Of a stretch of 64,000 nt of DNA, positions 11,743 through 24,160 are shown in pieces. The DNA is from Brugia malayi. Taxonomy: Eukaryota > Nematoda > Chromadorea > Rhabditida > Onchocercidae. Below the pieces are notes generated by a model, which was not told the DNA's origin, did not search any database, and was given only the letters and a program-made list of their open reading frames with translations. How positions within the stretch are numbered: position 1 is the first letter of the stretch; every line of letters begins with the position of its first letter. The stretch is from positions 10,946,649 through 11,010,648 of the forward strand of contig NW_025062477.1 in the NCBI RefSeq assembly GCF_000002995.4, written 5' to 3'. The position numbers and the translations under genes were made by a program.

Positions 11743-14463
11743 CATTGTCATTGTCATTGTCACAAATTATAATTCATTTAAAAAATAAAATAAATAAAAT
11801 AAAATAAACAACATAAACAGAAAAAATTTAAGTTGTTTTTTTTTTTTTTTTTTCTTAACTTCTTGTGTTGTTGTTCTAAAAATTTGAAAAGAAAAAAAAA
11901 AGGAAAAGAAATTGAAATATCACTTTTAAATTAAAATTTTGATGAAAATTTGACATGGAAAATAAATTGTACAATTTCACTGATTGATTATATCATTATT
12001 TTCAACCTTAAATAAATTATTAAAATATAATTTTCATTGTTAGGACAACAATATTTGCTAATTAATAATATATGAATAATTATTTATTTAACAAATTACG
12101 TCGCATTATTATTATTATTATTATCATTATTATCATTATTATCATTATTATTAGTTAAATTAAATTACTATTATTTCTAACACAATAATGGTCAATAAAT
12201 GCAAATAATTTTCTTAGTAATAAATACTTTTTTGATGAATAATTTTTATTTTTATAAAAATTGTAAATAAATATATTATTTTTAGTATTTTTTCAAATTT
12301 TTTTCTTTTTTTTTTGAGCAAAATAAAACTAAAATGGAAGTAATTTTCTTTGTTTATCTTAAATTAATGAAAAATTTAATTTAAGTTGGATATTTGGAAG
12401 GAAACAAGTGGTTTGGGTAATTTTATGGATATTATGGTACCACCAAATATGATTGCTATCATTGAAGAATTATTTCGCAAAGAAGGAATCGAATATATTA
12501 TCACAATTCCAGATGTTAGGAAGTTTGTTTTTATTATTCTTATTTTAAAATTCATTTAAATAATTAAACAATTAAATATTATCCAATGTTTGCAATGCTC
12601 AGATTTCATCTCATAATTTAATAAATTTTAAATTGCAATTGCTTTTAGAATATGTTTGGAACTGAAATTCAATTTTAATATTTCCTCTATTTTCATTTTT
12701 TCAATTTTTTTTAAAAATATTATCAATAAAAGATGTAACATTGAAATAAAATAATTTAAATAACATAATTAAAATTTTATGAATTAGTTGAAAAGTTAAA
12801 AAATAATTAAAAAGAAAATATAATTAAAAAAATAATATTAATCAAAAACTAAAAAAAAAAATTTAGAAAAACAAAATTTTATTATATTTTAATAAACTAA
12901 ACAAATAGTTTTGCAATAATAAATGCTTAATTATGTCGCAAATGCAAATATTTTTTTTTCCGAGAATTATCAAAAAGTCTAATTAAAAAAAGAAAAAAAA
13001 AATTAATTAGCTTTTTGCTTTGTTCTCTCTTCTCAAAGCTTTAAAATAAAGCAATATGGAATATTTGATAATTTAATTTACAATGAAATAATTACTATCG
13101 TAACAATTGCTATCAATTTTACACAAAATAATTCAATGCCAAATAAAAATAATTATTTTCAACAATATTTCTGCAATATTATCATTATTATCTTTTTGCT
13201 ATATTATTTGGAACAAGTAAATTTGTAATAGCAAAAATTATAATTACACTAATAAACATACAATTTTTATATATAATAAATATAAATATTAATAGAAACA
13301 TTTTTTTACAACAAATATGTATAAATAAATTTTTGTGCAATAATTTTATTCCTAAAAATCTTGGAAAAAATTTAAAGCAAATTTATAGATGTATTGAAAA
13401 AAAAAAAAGATTTAAAATTTATTCGAATTAAAAAAAGATTTAAATTTTATTCAAATCCTTAGCAATAAAAAGAGTTAGGAAGGCAAAATTAATTTTGCTA
13501 ATTTTGACTAATTAATGCTAATTAATAGCATTAATTATTTTTATTTATCATAGCACTTCTACTAATTAGCAACAGTTTAATTTTTGTTATTCTAACTATT
13601 ATTTTTCATTCAATGTAAAATTGGTAAGACCTAAATTTTAATTAATTGAAACAATTTCTCTTCAACAATTAAAAAAACAATTTAACTTTAATAACTCTCT
13701 CATATTATTAGTAATAATATTTGGTATCTTTTTTTTCTTCACCTAATTACTTGAATGAAATTTTAAATAGTAAGGGAAGTACTTTGTTCGTTTTTTTTTT
13801 TTTTTTACTGAAATTTTAATTTTAACAATTGTTAACTATTTAGAATAATAATTAAAGTAAAAATAAAGTAACAGCGAGAAAAATTATTCTGATTAAAATA
13901 CTACTCATTATTATTTGTATTAGTAGTAGTAGCGAAAAAAGGTATATCAGAAAAAAAGGAGAAAAAAATTAAGTAAATAGGAAGTATGAAAATAAAAAAG
14001 TAAGTCATTAAGTGAGTAGAAATAGTAATAGTAGGCTAATTAAAGTGTAACAACAAACACTACTAGTAAGTACAAATAATAATAATAATATTTATTGTTA
14101 TAATAATGATAATAATAATAATGAGAGTAATAATAATAATAATAATAGTGATAATATAATACAATAATAATAATGATAATAATAATAGCGATGATAATAA
14201 CAGTAATAACATTAACAATAATGTTTATAATAATAAATGTTATAATAATGATAATAATAATAATAATAATATTATTATAATGATAATAATGATAGTAGCA
14301 ACAATAATAATAATAATAATAATGATAATATAATACAATAATAATGATAATAATAATAATAGTGATATAATAACAGTAATAACATTAACAATAATGTTTA
14401 TAATAATAATAATAATAATGGCGAAATAATAATAACAATAATATTAACAACAGTAATAATTAT

Positions 14464-14507
<44 letters not shown>

Positions 14508-17500
14508 TGAAAAGATAGAAATAATGGAATGACAATAATAGTAATAAATAACATTAATGAAGCTTTCGGAAGAATGATTAAAATATTAAATCCATTCATC
14601 ATTTTTGTTAATGACATATATTTATGTCAAATAGTAGGCCATTTTAGGACTAAAAAAACAAGTCATCCTGAAATTAAAATTTTAATCAAAATTTCTCCCA
14701 AATATTTATCCGGTCTATTTTCTTTCATTCATTCCATCTTTTCTTTTGTCCATTTTCTTCTTCTTTTTTTTTTTCAGTTTAATTGAATTTAAATTCTTTT
14801 TTTTTTCTTTCATTCAACCAAAATTTGATCACAAAATATTTCTGCGCCAAAATGACATACATTCCCTCTTTTTTTAAAAACTGTATATAAACGTCATCAT
14901 TCTTATTATTAAAAATTAATCAAGCAGAAAATAATTTCATTTATTAAATTCTTCAATAATAATTATCAGTAAAGCATTTCTAGTTATCAGTTTTTATCAA
15001 GTTATTATTTTAATTAATTACACAGCTGGAGTTTGTTTATTTATCTTTATATTATTTAGTTAGAATAAATTGCATTTAAATATTTGAAAAATTATATATA
15101 AAATTAACTTCCATTATTGATTATTGGTATTATTATTTAATTTAACAAAACAAAGTTAAACACTAATAAAATGCTATGTTTTATTATATTTTATTATGAT
15201 TTATTATTATTTTGTAATTACAAATTAATTTATGAAAAATGATAATAAATTTAATAATATTTAGAGTATAGTATTCCTACCTGTTCAATATATTTTAAAG
15301 AAAATAGTAATCACAAGAAAACACTGATTACTGATATACTAAATATGCGATTTAATTATTAAATATGCCATTTTAATTTTGCATTGTTAAACAAAAAAAA
15401 AGCGAGTAGAAAAGATAAAATTTTATTGCATTCAATAATATTTTCAATAAATTCAATTTACTTAATTATGAATTTATTTTTTTTTTTTTATAACATAAAA
15501 TATTTAAAGTTTCATTTTATTTACTGATAAGCTATTCACATTTTCCCTCTCTTCCCTCTCCTCTTTTATCACCAATAATCACTCTATCACTATCAAAGAG
15601 AATAGAAAAAAGCTTCAAATAATCTTATCATCTCATTTGGTTGTTATCATCACTGAAGAAGGTAGAGTTATGCCTTTCACTATTTTAGGAAAATAATGAT
15701 CGTATCACTTTATCAACCTGTTATCACTTCTGGAAAGGAACTAAGGAACAAATTTCATTTGTGTTGATATAATTTAAAATTAATTAAAATTTAAAAACTT
15801 CGGTTAACATTGTGTTATTTTAGAGAAGGTCTTACATTCCTTTTTCTTTCAACATTTAATTGTTTATGGAATTAGTTAATTAATCACTACTAATTAATTA
15901 CCAAATAACAAAGAAAATAAGTGTGAATCACTTTTGATTAGAAATTAAAATTAATTAATTAATACATTCTGGATGACAATAATTTCAATAAATATCGATA
16001 TATATTGAAATAATAGATTATTGCATTCGGACAAACCGTAAATATTGAATGGAATTTTTTTCGTGATAATTTTCCAAAAAAAAAAAAAAAACTTTAATTC
16101 ATTTAATTCAACAATCTTAAATTAATAATAACAAATTTAAATTATATATATAATATTATTCATTAAATGATAAATGTGATACTTTATTTTAAAATCTTGA
16201 AAGAATAAAATAAGCGAAAATGAAAGTAAGAAAGAAGAAAAACGATGAATTAATTCTAATATTAAAATTATTGACGTGATCTTACGTTGTTCTCTCCACG
16301 TGTATATGTACACGTGTCTATTTCAAAAAAAAAAAAAAAAAAGAAGGAAGAAAGAGTAATTGAATAATGTCAAAATAGCATCAGGAAATGAAAGTGCGCA
16401 AATTGCAGAAGTTTAAAGCAAACTGAAACAGATAACCTATCACATTAATTGATCAATTTTAGATCAATCAATATTTGATTGATCAGTTATTATCTAGATC
16501 AATCAATATTTTCGCTATATTGTTCACTTATGCTGCCTTAAATAATTAAGCAACTTCATTCATAATTATTTCATAAGCAAACAAAACATTAAGTAATTAA
16601 AAAAAAAAAAAAAACTGAAAATAAATTTAAACCTTCTCTGAATTGAATATTTTAACAATTTTACATCAATTTCGAGATTTTGCATTTTCAAATTAAATTA
16701 TAAACTTCGCTGATAAAATATTTTACAATTTCAAAGTAAATTTGATTTCCTATAGTTTCAGTTCAAATTAAACAATTTCAAAATAAATGAAATGAATGTG
16801 TGAATATATTAATTGAAAAAGAAAACGAATATTGTAAATGAGATAAAATTAAATTAAATCATAAATGATTTCAGTTTGATCGAGCGGAATGAGATATATC
16901 CAAGAGGCGCAAATAATATCACAAGGACAGCAAAGCAGCATGACACATTATTAGAATCATTTTTTGCTCGTTTAAAAGATGACCCAATTTTGGATGAGAA
17001 AGCTGATGAATCGGGTATTCTTGATGATATTTTAATTTTAATTCAAATCTTTCGCTATATGAGAATGATTTTAAAACGAAAAAAAAGAACAGCATTGAAC
17101 TATATAATAAGGTAAAAAGTTTTTAGTTAATCAAAATATATTGATGAAAATTTTTAATATTCAATTTTAATGAAAACACATAAAATAATCTAAATTAAAT
17201 TTAAATTTTTATTGAAATTAAAGTTAATTTTCGTCACTCGTTCTTTGATTAATAGGCTTTGACATTTATTTATTTAATAAATTAATTAATGCACCTTAAT
17301 AATTCGTTAATATCAATTAATTCTCCAACGAGAATCTTTCAAAACAATGAAAATTTTTTCCACATATGGAAAAAAATTTGATATGAACATTTGAAATCAA
17401 ATTTATTATTATTATTATTATTATTATTTTATTATTATTATTATTATTATTATTGTTACTGCCAACTACCACCACATTTGTTAAATTGAATGTCAAAATA

Positions 17501-20500
17501 GTTAATTTAAAAATTAATTTATTATTATTATCAACTATTATTATTATTGTTATTATCTATTACTACTGTGTTGTTAAATTAAATAAAAAAATAGTTAATT
17601 TAAAATTTAATTTTTAAATAAATAATATTTTTTTTTTTTTTGCAGTCATAATATTTTCTATTTTTTGCCGTTTTTATTTTTTTATTTCAGAAGAATCATT
17701 AAGAAAAGTAAGTAAATTAAATGTTAAATATCCTTTTGGTGATTATGGCTCATACAATGATATGTTAAAATATATGCGTACCATCGAATTTTACTACCCA
17801 CATATAACAAAACTTGTGCGAATTGGTGAAACACATGAAGGTGCACCAATTGAAGGATTAAAGGTTCAATTTATTTATTCAATAATTTTAGAAGAAAATT
17901 TAAATTAAAAAAAAATTTAAGTAAAACTAAACAAAAAATTAGTAATTTTTATCTTTCCTTTTTTTTTTTTTTTTTTTTTACAATAAAAATATTTTTGTCA
18001 ATTTAAAAAAAAAAGAGAAAAGAAGTAGCAGTATTAGCAAGAAAGGAAAAATTTTTAAGGATTGATTAATAATTTTGTTTATTGTTTATTGTTTTTTTTT
18101 TTTCTTAAGAAAATGGACAAATTAAAAGAAATTTCAAAAATAATTCATAATTTTGTTTATTGTTTATTGTTTTGTTGTTTTTTTCTTTTTTTTTGAGAAA
18201 GTGGACAAATTAAAAAAAAAAAACTTTTTCATGAAAATAATTAAACAAATTTTTAAAAAAATGTTAACAAAACAAGCAATCATTTCTTAAGTGATAAAAA
18301 TTAATAAATTTTTGATGAATTGATAAAAATGATAAAAATTATTGATTACTATTCAAGATTGGCTATCCAATACGTGATATCAATAAACGAGCATTTTGGA
18401 TTGATGCTAATATTCATGCAAGAGAATGGGCATCAAGTCATACTGCACTTTATTTTATTAATCAGGTATGCATAATTTTATAAAAGTTCAAAGGTAAGGA
18501 TAACAGTAAATGGTTGATTAGTATTATCAGTTTCATTGATAACAGCATAATCTTATCCATTATTCATGTTAAATTACTAGTATCAAATAAATTTAAACAT
18601 ATAACTTATTTTAAAGTTTTAATTTTTGAATTTGATTTTATTTATGATTTTATTTCTTCAATTTTTTTTTCAAAATTGTAAAACAAATAAGAAAAGATTT
18701 TAAATTTTACACTTTAGAAAAATAAATTGAAATCTTTTAGTTAATTAAATTGAATTTGAAAAAATTATTTGTTTCAGTATTTATTAAATTTATTTAAGTT
18801 AGTTTGAAGTAAAGAAAAAACTGATGCACAGAACAGATCTTGGAGGGATTTTTCAGTTAGTCTCAGGATTTGAAAAAGATCCGGTTATAACACGGTATAT
18901 AAGATCTATCAATATTTACATTTTTCCGTGTTTGAATCCGGATGGCTATGAATATACACGATCAAAACCAAATCCACAGGTTCTTTATTCTTCTTCTTTT
19001 TATTTTTGTTTAATATTTAAATAATTGTAAATTTGTTAATTAAATTCCAATATTTACTTTTTAATCAAATTTTTATTTGTATGTAAATAATTAAAAAATT
19101 GAAAGAAAAATAATTGTAATCTTCATTTTTATAATGAATATTCATGAGGTAAATGTAAACACTTTTTTATTCACTGCTATAATGCTTGTACAACAACCAT
19201 AAGTGTACACATATTATATGCTAATGCTCATACAATAATGAAACATATAGACACAGTAATGCTCATACTGCTCGTACAATAACCTGTGACTATACATTAC
19301 TTATAATAATGCCCAGACAATAACTATACATATTACACTAACGCTTATGCAATTATCATACATACATCTACTATAATGCTTATCTAGTAAGTATATACAT
19401 ATAATAATGTTCATACAACAATTATATATCTGTTGTAATGCTCGTCCAATAAGCGTACACATATAGTAATGCTCATACAACAACCAAACAACTATTGTAA
19501 TGGTCGTCCAATAAGTGTACACATATAATAATGCTCATACAACAACCAAACAACTATTGTAATGGTCGTCCAATAAGTGTACACATATAATAATGCTCAT
19601 ACAACAATGAAACACGCATTGCATATCTTATACAGTTGAATTTTCTTAAATTACAATGCACAGTCCTTATTGTTATAAGAATACTGAATACAATAAAAAC
19701 ATATTTTTACATTTTTGCATTTTTGATCGAAAGTTTTTGCCTATAGGTTCGATTGTGGCGCAAAAATCGTTCACCTCAAAAATGTATTCGTTCACCATGG
19801 GGTGGTCGTCGATGTTGTGCCGGCGTCGATTTAAATCGTAATTTCGATTTTCACTGGGCTGGTTTGCTTTCCTTTGATCTTTTTCTTCTTCTTCATTCTC
19901 TCTCTTTATCTCTCTTCCTTTTTTGAGAAAAGAAAATTAGAAATTGAATTCTTACTGATATTTAAAATGATTAATAAGAGTTGGATGATGATAAAATGAT
20001 TGTGATTTACTGAATTCATTAATCCATTGCAATTGTTATTATTGGAACAGAAAAAAAAAAAAAAACAAAATTGGAAACTACAAAATGACCTGGTTTATTT
20101 TGTTATAAACTGAAATGGAAATAGGGAAAATTAAATTTAAGATATATAATATAACAAATATTTTATTAGTTTCGCCACGAAAAAAAAAAAAAGGAAAACA
20201 AACAAAACAAAATAAAAAAGATAAATTTGCTTTTTATAAAAAGAAATTTTAGAAGTTGGCTCAAGTGAAAATCCTTGTTCATACTTATATCAAGGTGAAA
20301 GCGCATTTAGCGAACCAGAAACAAGGTTCATCATTTTTTCCCTTTTTTTTTTTAAACAAAGAGAGAGAGAGAGAGAAAAACAACAACAAATATCTTCGAG
20401 ATGACATTTAAAAAAAGAAATGGATGAAATTAATTTATAATAGAATGGGTCATATTTGAATAACAAATAAAAGTTAACCAATAATGAATGAATTAATTAA

Positions 20501-23044
20501 TCATAATTAATTAGCCAAATAATTCATTTTTTTTTTTTTGAAAACGCTAATTAAAAAGAAAACGAAATTTTAGGCTATATTTGAAAAAAAAAATTACAAT
20601 CTTTTAATTTAATAAATATTATCATGTTACTAAAATTGATTGGTAATATTAAATATTCAAATTTGCATACTACAATGAAAAACTTTTTTGAAAAACTAGT
20701 AAAAAAAAATTTTTTTTGAGAAAATTTTTAAAAAACGAAAGAGAAAATAATTTGAGTACTTCAAGTACTAATTTTTCTCTCTATTAAATTAATTAGGTGT
20801 AAAAAAATTTGCACGAATTTTTTAAATTTCTTAAATAATATTTGAATATTATGATAACAAATGAAATGGTCTAATAATCAAATAATACTTTTAGACATTT
20901 TAGAATTTATAAAATTTGAAGAGTTAATTTAGGAGAAAAAAGAGACAAAAGCAATTATTATATAATGAAATTTGTACGAATAAATTTGTATAATAAATTT
21001 AATAATTGAATAAATTTCAGAGCTGTAAGAGATTTCTTATTATCACCTGAAATGCAAGGTAAATTAGATGGATTTATAACTCTTCATACGTATGCTCAAC
21101 TATGGATACATCCATACAGTCATAAAGAGGAATCATTTCCTGACAATTATGCACAATTGGTTAAATAATTAATTAATTAATTAACTAACTAACTAATCAG
21201 CTAATTAAATAGTTACTAAGTATTAATCATTTGTTGTAATATATATTATTTAGTTTGTAAATAAACTTAGCGTAGATATTAAACTTATCATTTTATCATA
21301 ATTTACTGCTTGAATAATCATTTCATTTATTTTAAATTAATTTTTGATAACTTTTTGAATGCTTTTTTTTTTCTCTTCTCTATTTATATTCTTTGCTTTT
21401 CTTTTTTTATAATTTTTTTTTTTTTGGAAAAGAAAAAAAAATTAAAATAATATTTTTTTTAGAAACGTACGGCAAAACGCGCAGTTAGTCGGTTGAAGAA
21501 GGTTTATGGAACACAGTATAGAATTGGTACTGGTGCTGATATTTTAGGTAAGTTATTCGTATAAAAAAAGCAAAAAGAAAGCTTTCATTTCAAATTTAAC
21601 ATAAAAATTTTTTAGCATTTAAAAAAGGAAATTCAGTTTTAAATTAAATTAAAAATGCCATTTCAGTGTTTGTTAGTACTTCGTACGTTCAGTTATTTAT
21701 AATATGTTAAAATGATATATTGAAATTTAATTGTTAAGTAAATTTCTAGCACCGGCATCTGGTGGTTCAGATGATTGGGCTAAAAATGCACTTGGAGTAA
21801 AATTTGTTTATTTAATAGAGCTTCGACCTCAACTTGAATGTATGTCAATCATTTTGTTAATAGATTGTGCAGATGAATATTAATTAATTTTTTTAAATTC
21901 CAAATGTAGAAATTTCAAATTTTTTGTTTGTCATAAATTAAATCATAATAAGATTATAATTTTTTAAAGTCTTCATTGGAGTTCAAATTTTTAAAAGAAA
22001 AAAAAAATGTTAGAAAATAATGTTATGCTATTTGATTTTATTAATGTTCAACCATTTATTATTATTTATGCATATATTTTATGATCTTACTGTATATCAC
22101 ATTTTTGAAATTTTTAAATTTTCAGTATTAAATGGATTTATTTTAAATAAGGATGAGCTAATTCCAACAGCTGTTGAAACTTGGGAAGGTGTCCGAACAG
22201 TTATAGATGATGCAATTCGTGCTAATGATTTATTAAATTTAAAATCAATAGCTAGTGAATCTCTTTCTGCATTAGGCCAATTTATGAAACATAAATTACG
22301 TTAGTTCTTTTTTTTTTTCATCAAAAATTCTTTTTTTTTAGTTTCAAATAATTCAATTCAAATTCATCTCTAATTTTTATTATAGTATATTAAAATTTAG
22401 GTTTTTTTTTTAAAATTAAAAGTATTAATATGAATGATTTTGTTTTATTTTTTCATTTCATATTAATAAAAATAATTTTAGCAATCAATAGAGGAGATAA
22501 AATTCAACAAACTAATGGAATTTCACGGATATTAGCTGGTATAAAAATTACACCTGAACTTCCAGCACTTAAGGTACGTTCAAGATCGCTCGGTTCAACT
22601 ATTTATTTTCATAATGATACAATTGGATTGATACAATCAAATATCACAAATCAAACTGATCATATCACCACCAAATCTATCAGTAATCGAAATGATTCAC
22701 TAATAGCAAATATGGTAAAACCATTTAAAATTATTCATTCAAATTATGAAACAGTGATAACTAATCAGATAAAATTGTCAAATCAAACATCACTAACAAC
22801 ATTATCATCGTTATCATTATCACCATCATTATCACCTGTAACATTACATCCCACATCATCATTAGCAATTAATCATTTTAACAATAGTAGTCGTAGACAA
22901 TTTTTAAATTCAAATTGTAAAGATATTCGAAATTCATGTAAATTTTGGTTACGAACAAATCCAAATATATGCACAGAGCAGTATGAATTGATGAAAATTC
23001 AATGCATGTATACTTGTGAATATTGCGCACATTTAGATAATTAG
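10604..23044 (+). CDS. Secreted M14 zinc carboxypeptidase with C-terminal ShKT domain
   Basis: Fourteen exons: 10604-10668, 11489-11591, 12386-12522, 16875-17111, 17704-17863, 18358-18465, 18857-18979, 19747-19861, 20253-20325, 21021-21159, 21463-21547, 21750-21839, 22126-22299, 22482-23044; 2172 bases, 723 residues. Order: signal peptide (1-19), M14 propeptide (about 25-110), long linker, catalytic domain (about 190-515), Ser/Thr/Asn-rich linker with about six N-glycosylation sequons (555-680), ShKT domain with six Cys (682-718). Zinc ligands are His254 and Glu257 (IHAREW) and His396 (LHTYAQL). DLNRNF supplies substrate-binding Asn341/Arg342, and the catalytic Glu is 472 (IELRP). The residue matching CPA Tyr248 is Ala449; Asp456 matches position 255, as in B-type enzymes. 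It should cleave C-terminal residues of extracellular peptides or proteins. Nematodes have several M14-ShKT paralogues, at least one needed for cuticle formation. One acceptor (17691 versus 17704) is ambiguous. Confidence 0.93.
11592..11761. repeat. ATT trinucleotide microsatellite at a splice donor
   Basis: About 45 ATT units with a few TTG variants, ending in CATTGT units. It starts at the GT donor of carboxypeptidase intron 2 and is intronic. It creates spurious poly-Leu, poly-Tyr and poly-Ile open frames. Confidence 0.9.
14062..14512. repeat. AAT-rich microsatellite cluster
   Basis: Hundreds of bases of AAT with AGT, GAT and ACA variants inside the 4.35-kb intron 3 (12523-16874) of the carboxypeptidase gene. 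Two segments (about 14120-14230 and 14300-14410) resemble each other, suggesting a local duplication. Confidence 0.8.
16297..16316. promoter_or_regulatory. Perfect palindrome containing two CACGTG E-boxes
   Basis: CACGTGTA and TACACGTG flank a TATG spacer inside intron 3 of the carboxypeptidase gene, in a slightly GC-richer patch (16270-16320). CACGTG is the canonical bHLH E-box. Function is inferred only. Confidence 0.3.
19176..19612. repeat. Degenerate 62-bp tandem repeat in carboxypeptidase intron
   Basis: The last copies (markers at 19471, 19533 and 19595) are nearly identical with a 62-bp period; copies to the left are increasingly diverged. The core has AATGCTCATACAAC, TCGTCCAATAAG and GTACACATATA. 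It fills most of the intron between the NPDGYEYT exon and the DLNRNF exon. Confidence 0.8.
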
Positions 23045-23463
23045 CATTGCAAAAATTTTTAAACTTCAAAACGGTAAAACTGTTTGCTTCTATTATGATT
23101 TTTTATTTTCGTTTAATTAATGAAAATATAATTTATGTGTATTTGTGTAAATTACACTTATTTAGAATTGAAATTAAAAAAAAATTGAGAAAACTTTGAA
23201 AAAAACTTAGATTAAAAAAAAAAACTTCAAAATCAAAACTTTTTTTTGTTATTTCCACCTGAGAAAATTTAATCGCTAACAATCAATTTCTCATCGTTCT
23301 TTTTTTGCTTTTTATTTCTATTGCTAATAGAATTAAAAATTTAACAAAGTTACGGGTAGTGATACTAATAGATTGATAAAAAATTTGATTTGCAAATTTT
23401 GAATAAATTTGAGACTAGTACAAAATTTTGGAATATATAAGAGAACTTAAAATTAAATTAAGC

Positions 23464-23469
23464 AATAAA
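23464..23469 (+). promoter_or_regulatory. Candidate poly(A) signal of the carboxypeptidase gene
   Basis: AATAAA 420 bases after the stop at 23044, and the first exact hexamer I find there. Use is inferred. Confidence 0.3.
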
Positions 23470-23842
23470 ATTTTTTCGATATTTTTGTATTATTATCATA
23501 TTATTTAAATGAACTATTCCTCAAATTATATAGCCAAATTTATTTTTAATTGAATAATTTTGATCTCAATAATTTTCAATAAAAAAAAAAAAAAAAAAAA
23601 AAACTAGAAAATATTACGAAAGAGATATATTATGCTTGTTTGATATAAAAATTGTAAAAGAATAAGAAATAATAATGAAATAATTTCTTATAATTTCATT
23701 TTTTATATTTACGAATACATGTTCTAATGTAAATAATAATTAGGAATGAACGGATAAATAATAAAAATGAAAAAAAAAAGAGTGCAAAGGGATGAAAATA
23801 AATGTTATACAAATTCAATATAATCATAAGCAGTAAATCAAG

Positions 23843-24160
23843 CATTTATCGTTGTATTATTACTGTCAATCGTTGTATGATTACTATCAATCGTTGTATG
23901 ATTACCATCAATCGTTGTATGATTACTATCAATCGTTGTATGATTACTATCAATCGTTGTATGATTACTGTCAATCGTTGTATGATTACTATCAATCGTT
24001 GTATGATTACTATCAATCGTTGTATGATTACTGTCAATCGTTGTATGATTACTGTCAATCGTTGTATGATTACTGTCAATCGTTGTATTATTACTGTCAA
24101 TCGTTGTATTATTACTGTCAATCGTTGTATTGTATGATTACTGCCAATCGTTGTATTACT
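23843..24160. repeat. 21-bp minisatellite, about 14-15 copies
   Basis: The unit is ATCGTTGTATGATTACTRTCA with R = A or G and occasional GATT to TATT changes; the last copies break up near 24130. The period is a multiple of three and the unit lacks stops in several frames, so long heptad-repeat open frames appear on both strands. No start or splice context supports translation. Confidence 0.95.

Noticed and set aside
11484..11807. Long open frames rich in Leu, Tyr or Ile on both strands
   Set aside because: They are readings of the ATT microsatellite. Only 11489-11591 is real coding sequence (carboxypeptidase exon 2), and it ends at the GT donor before the repeat.
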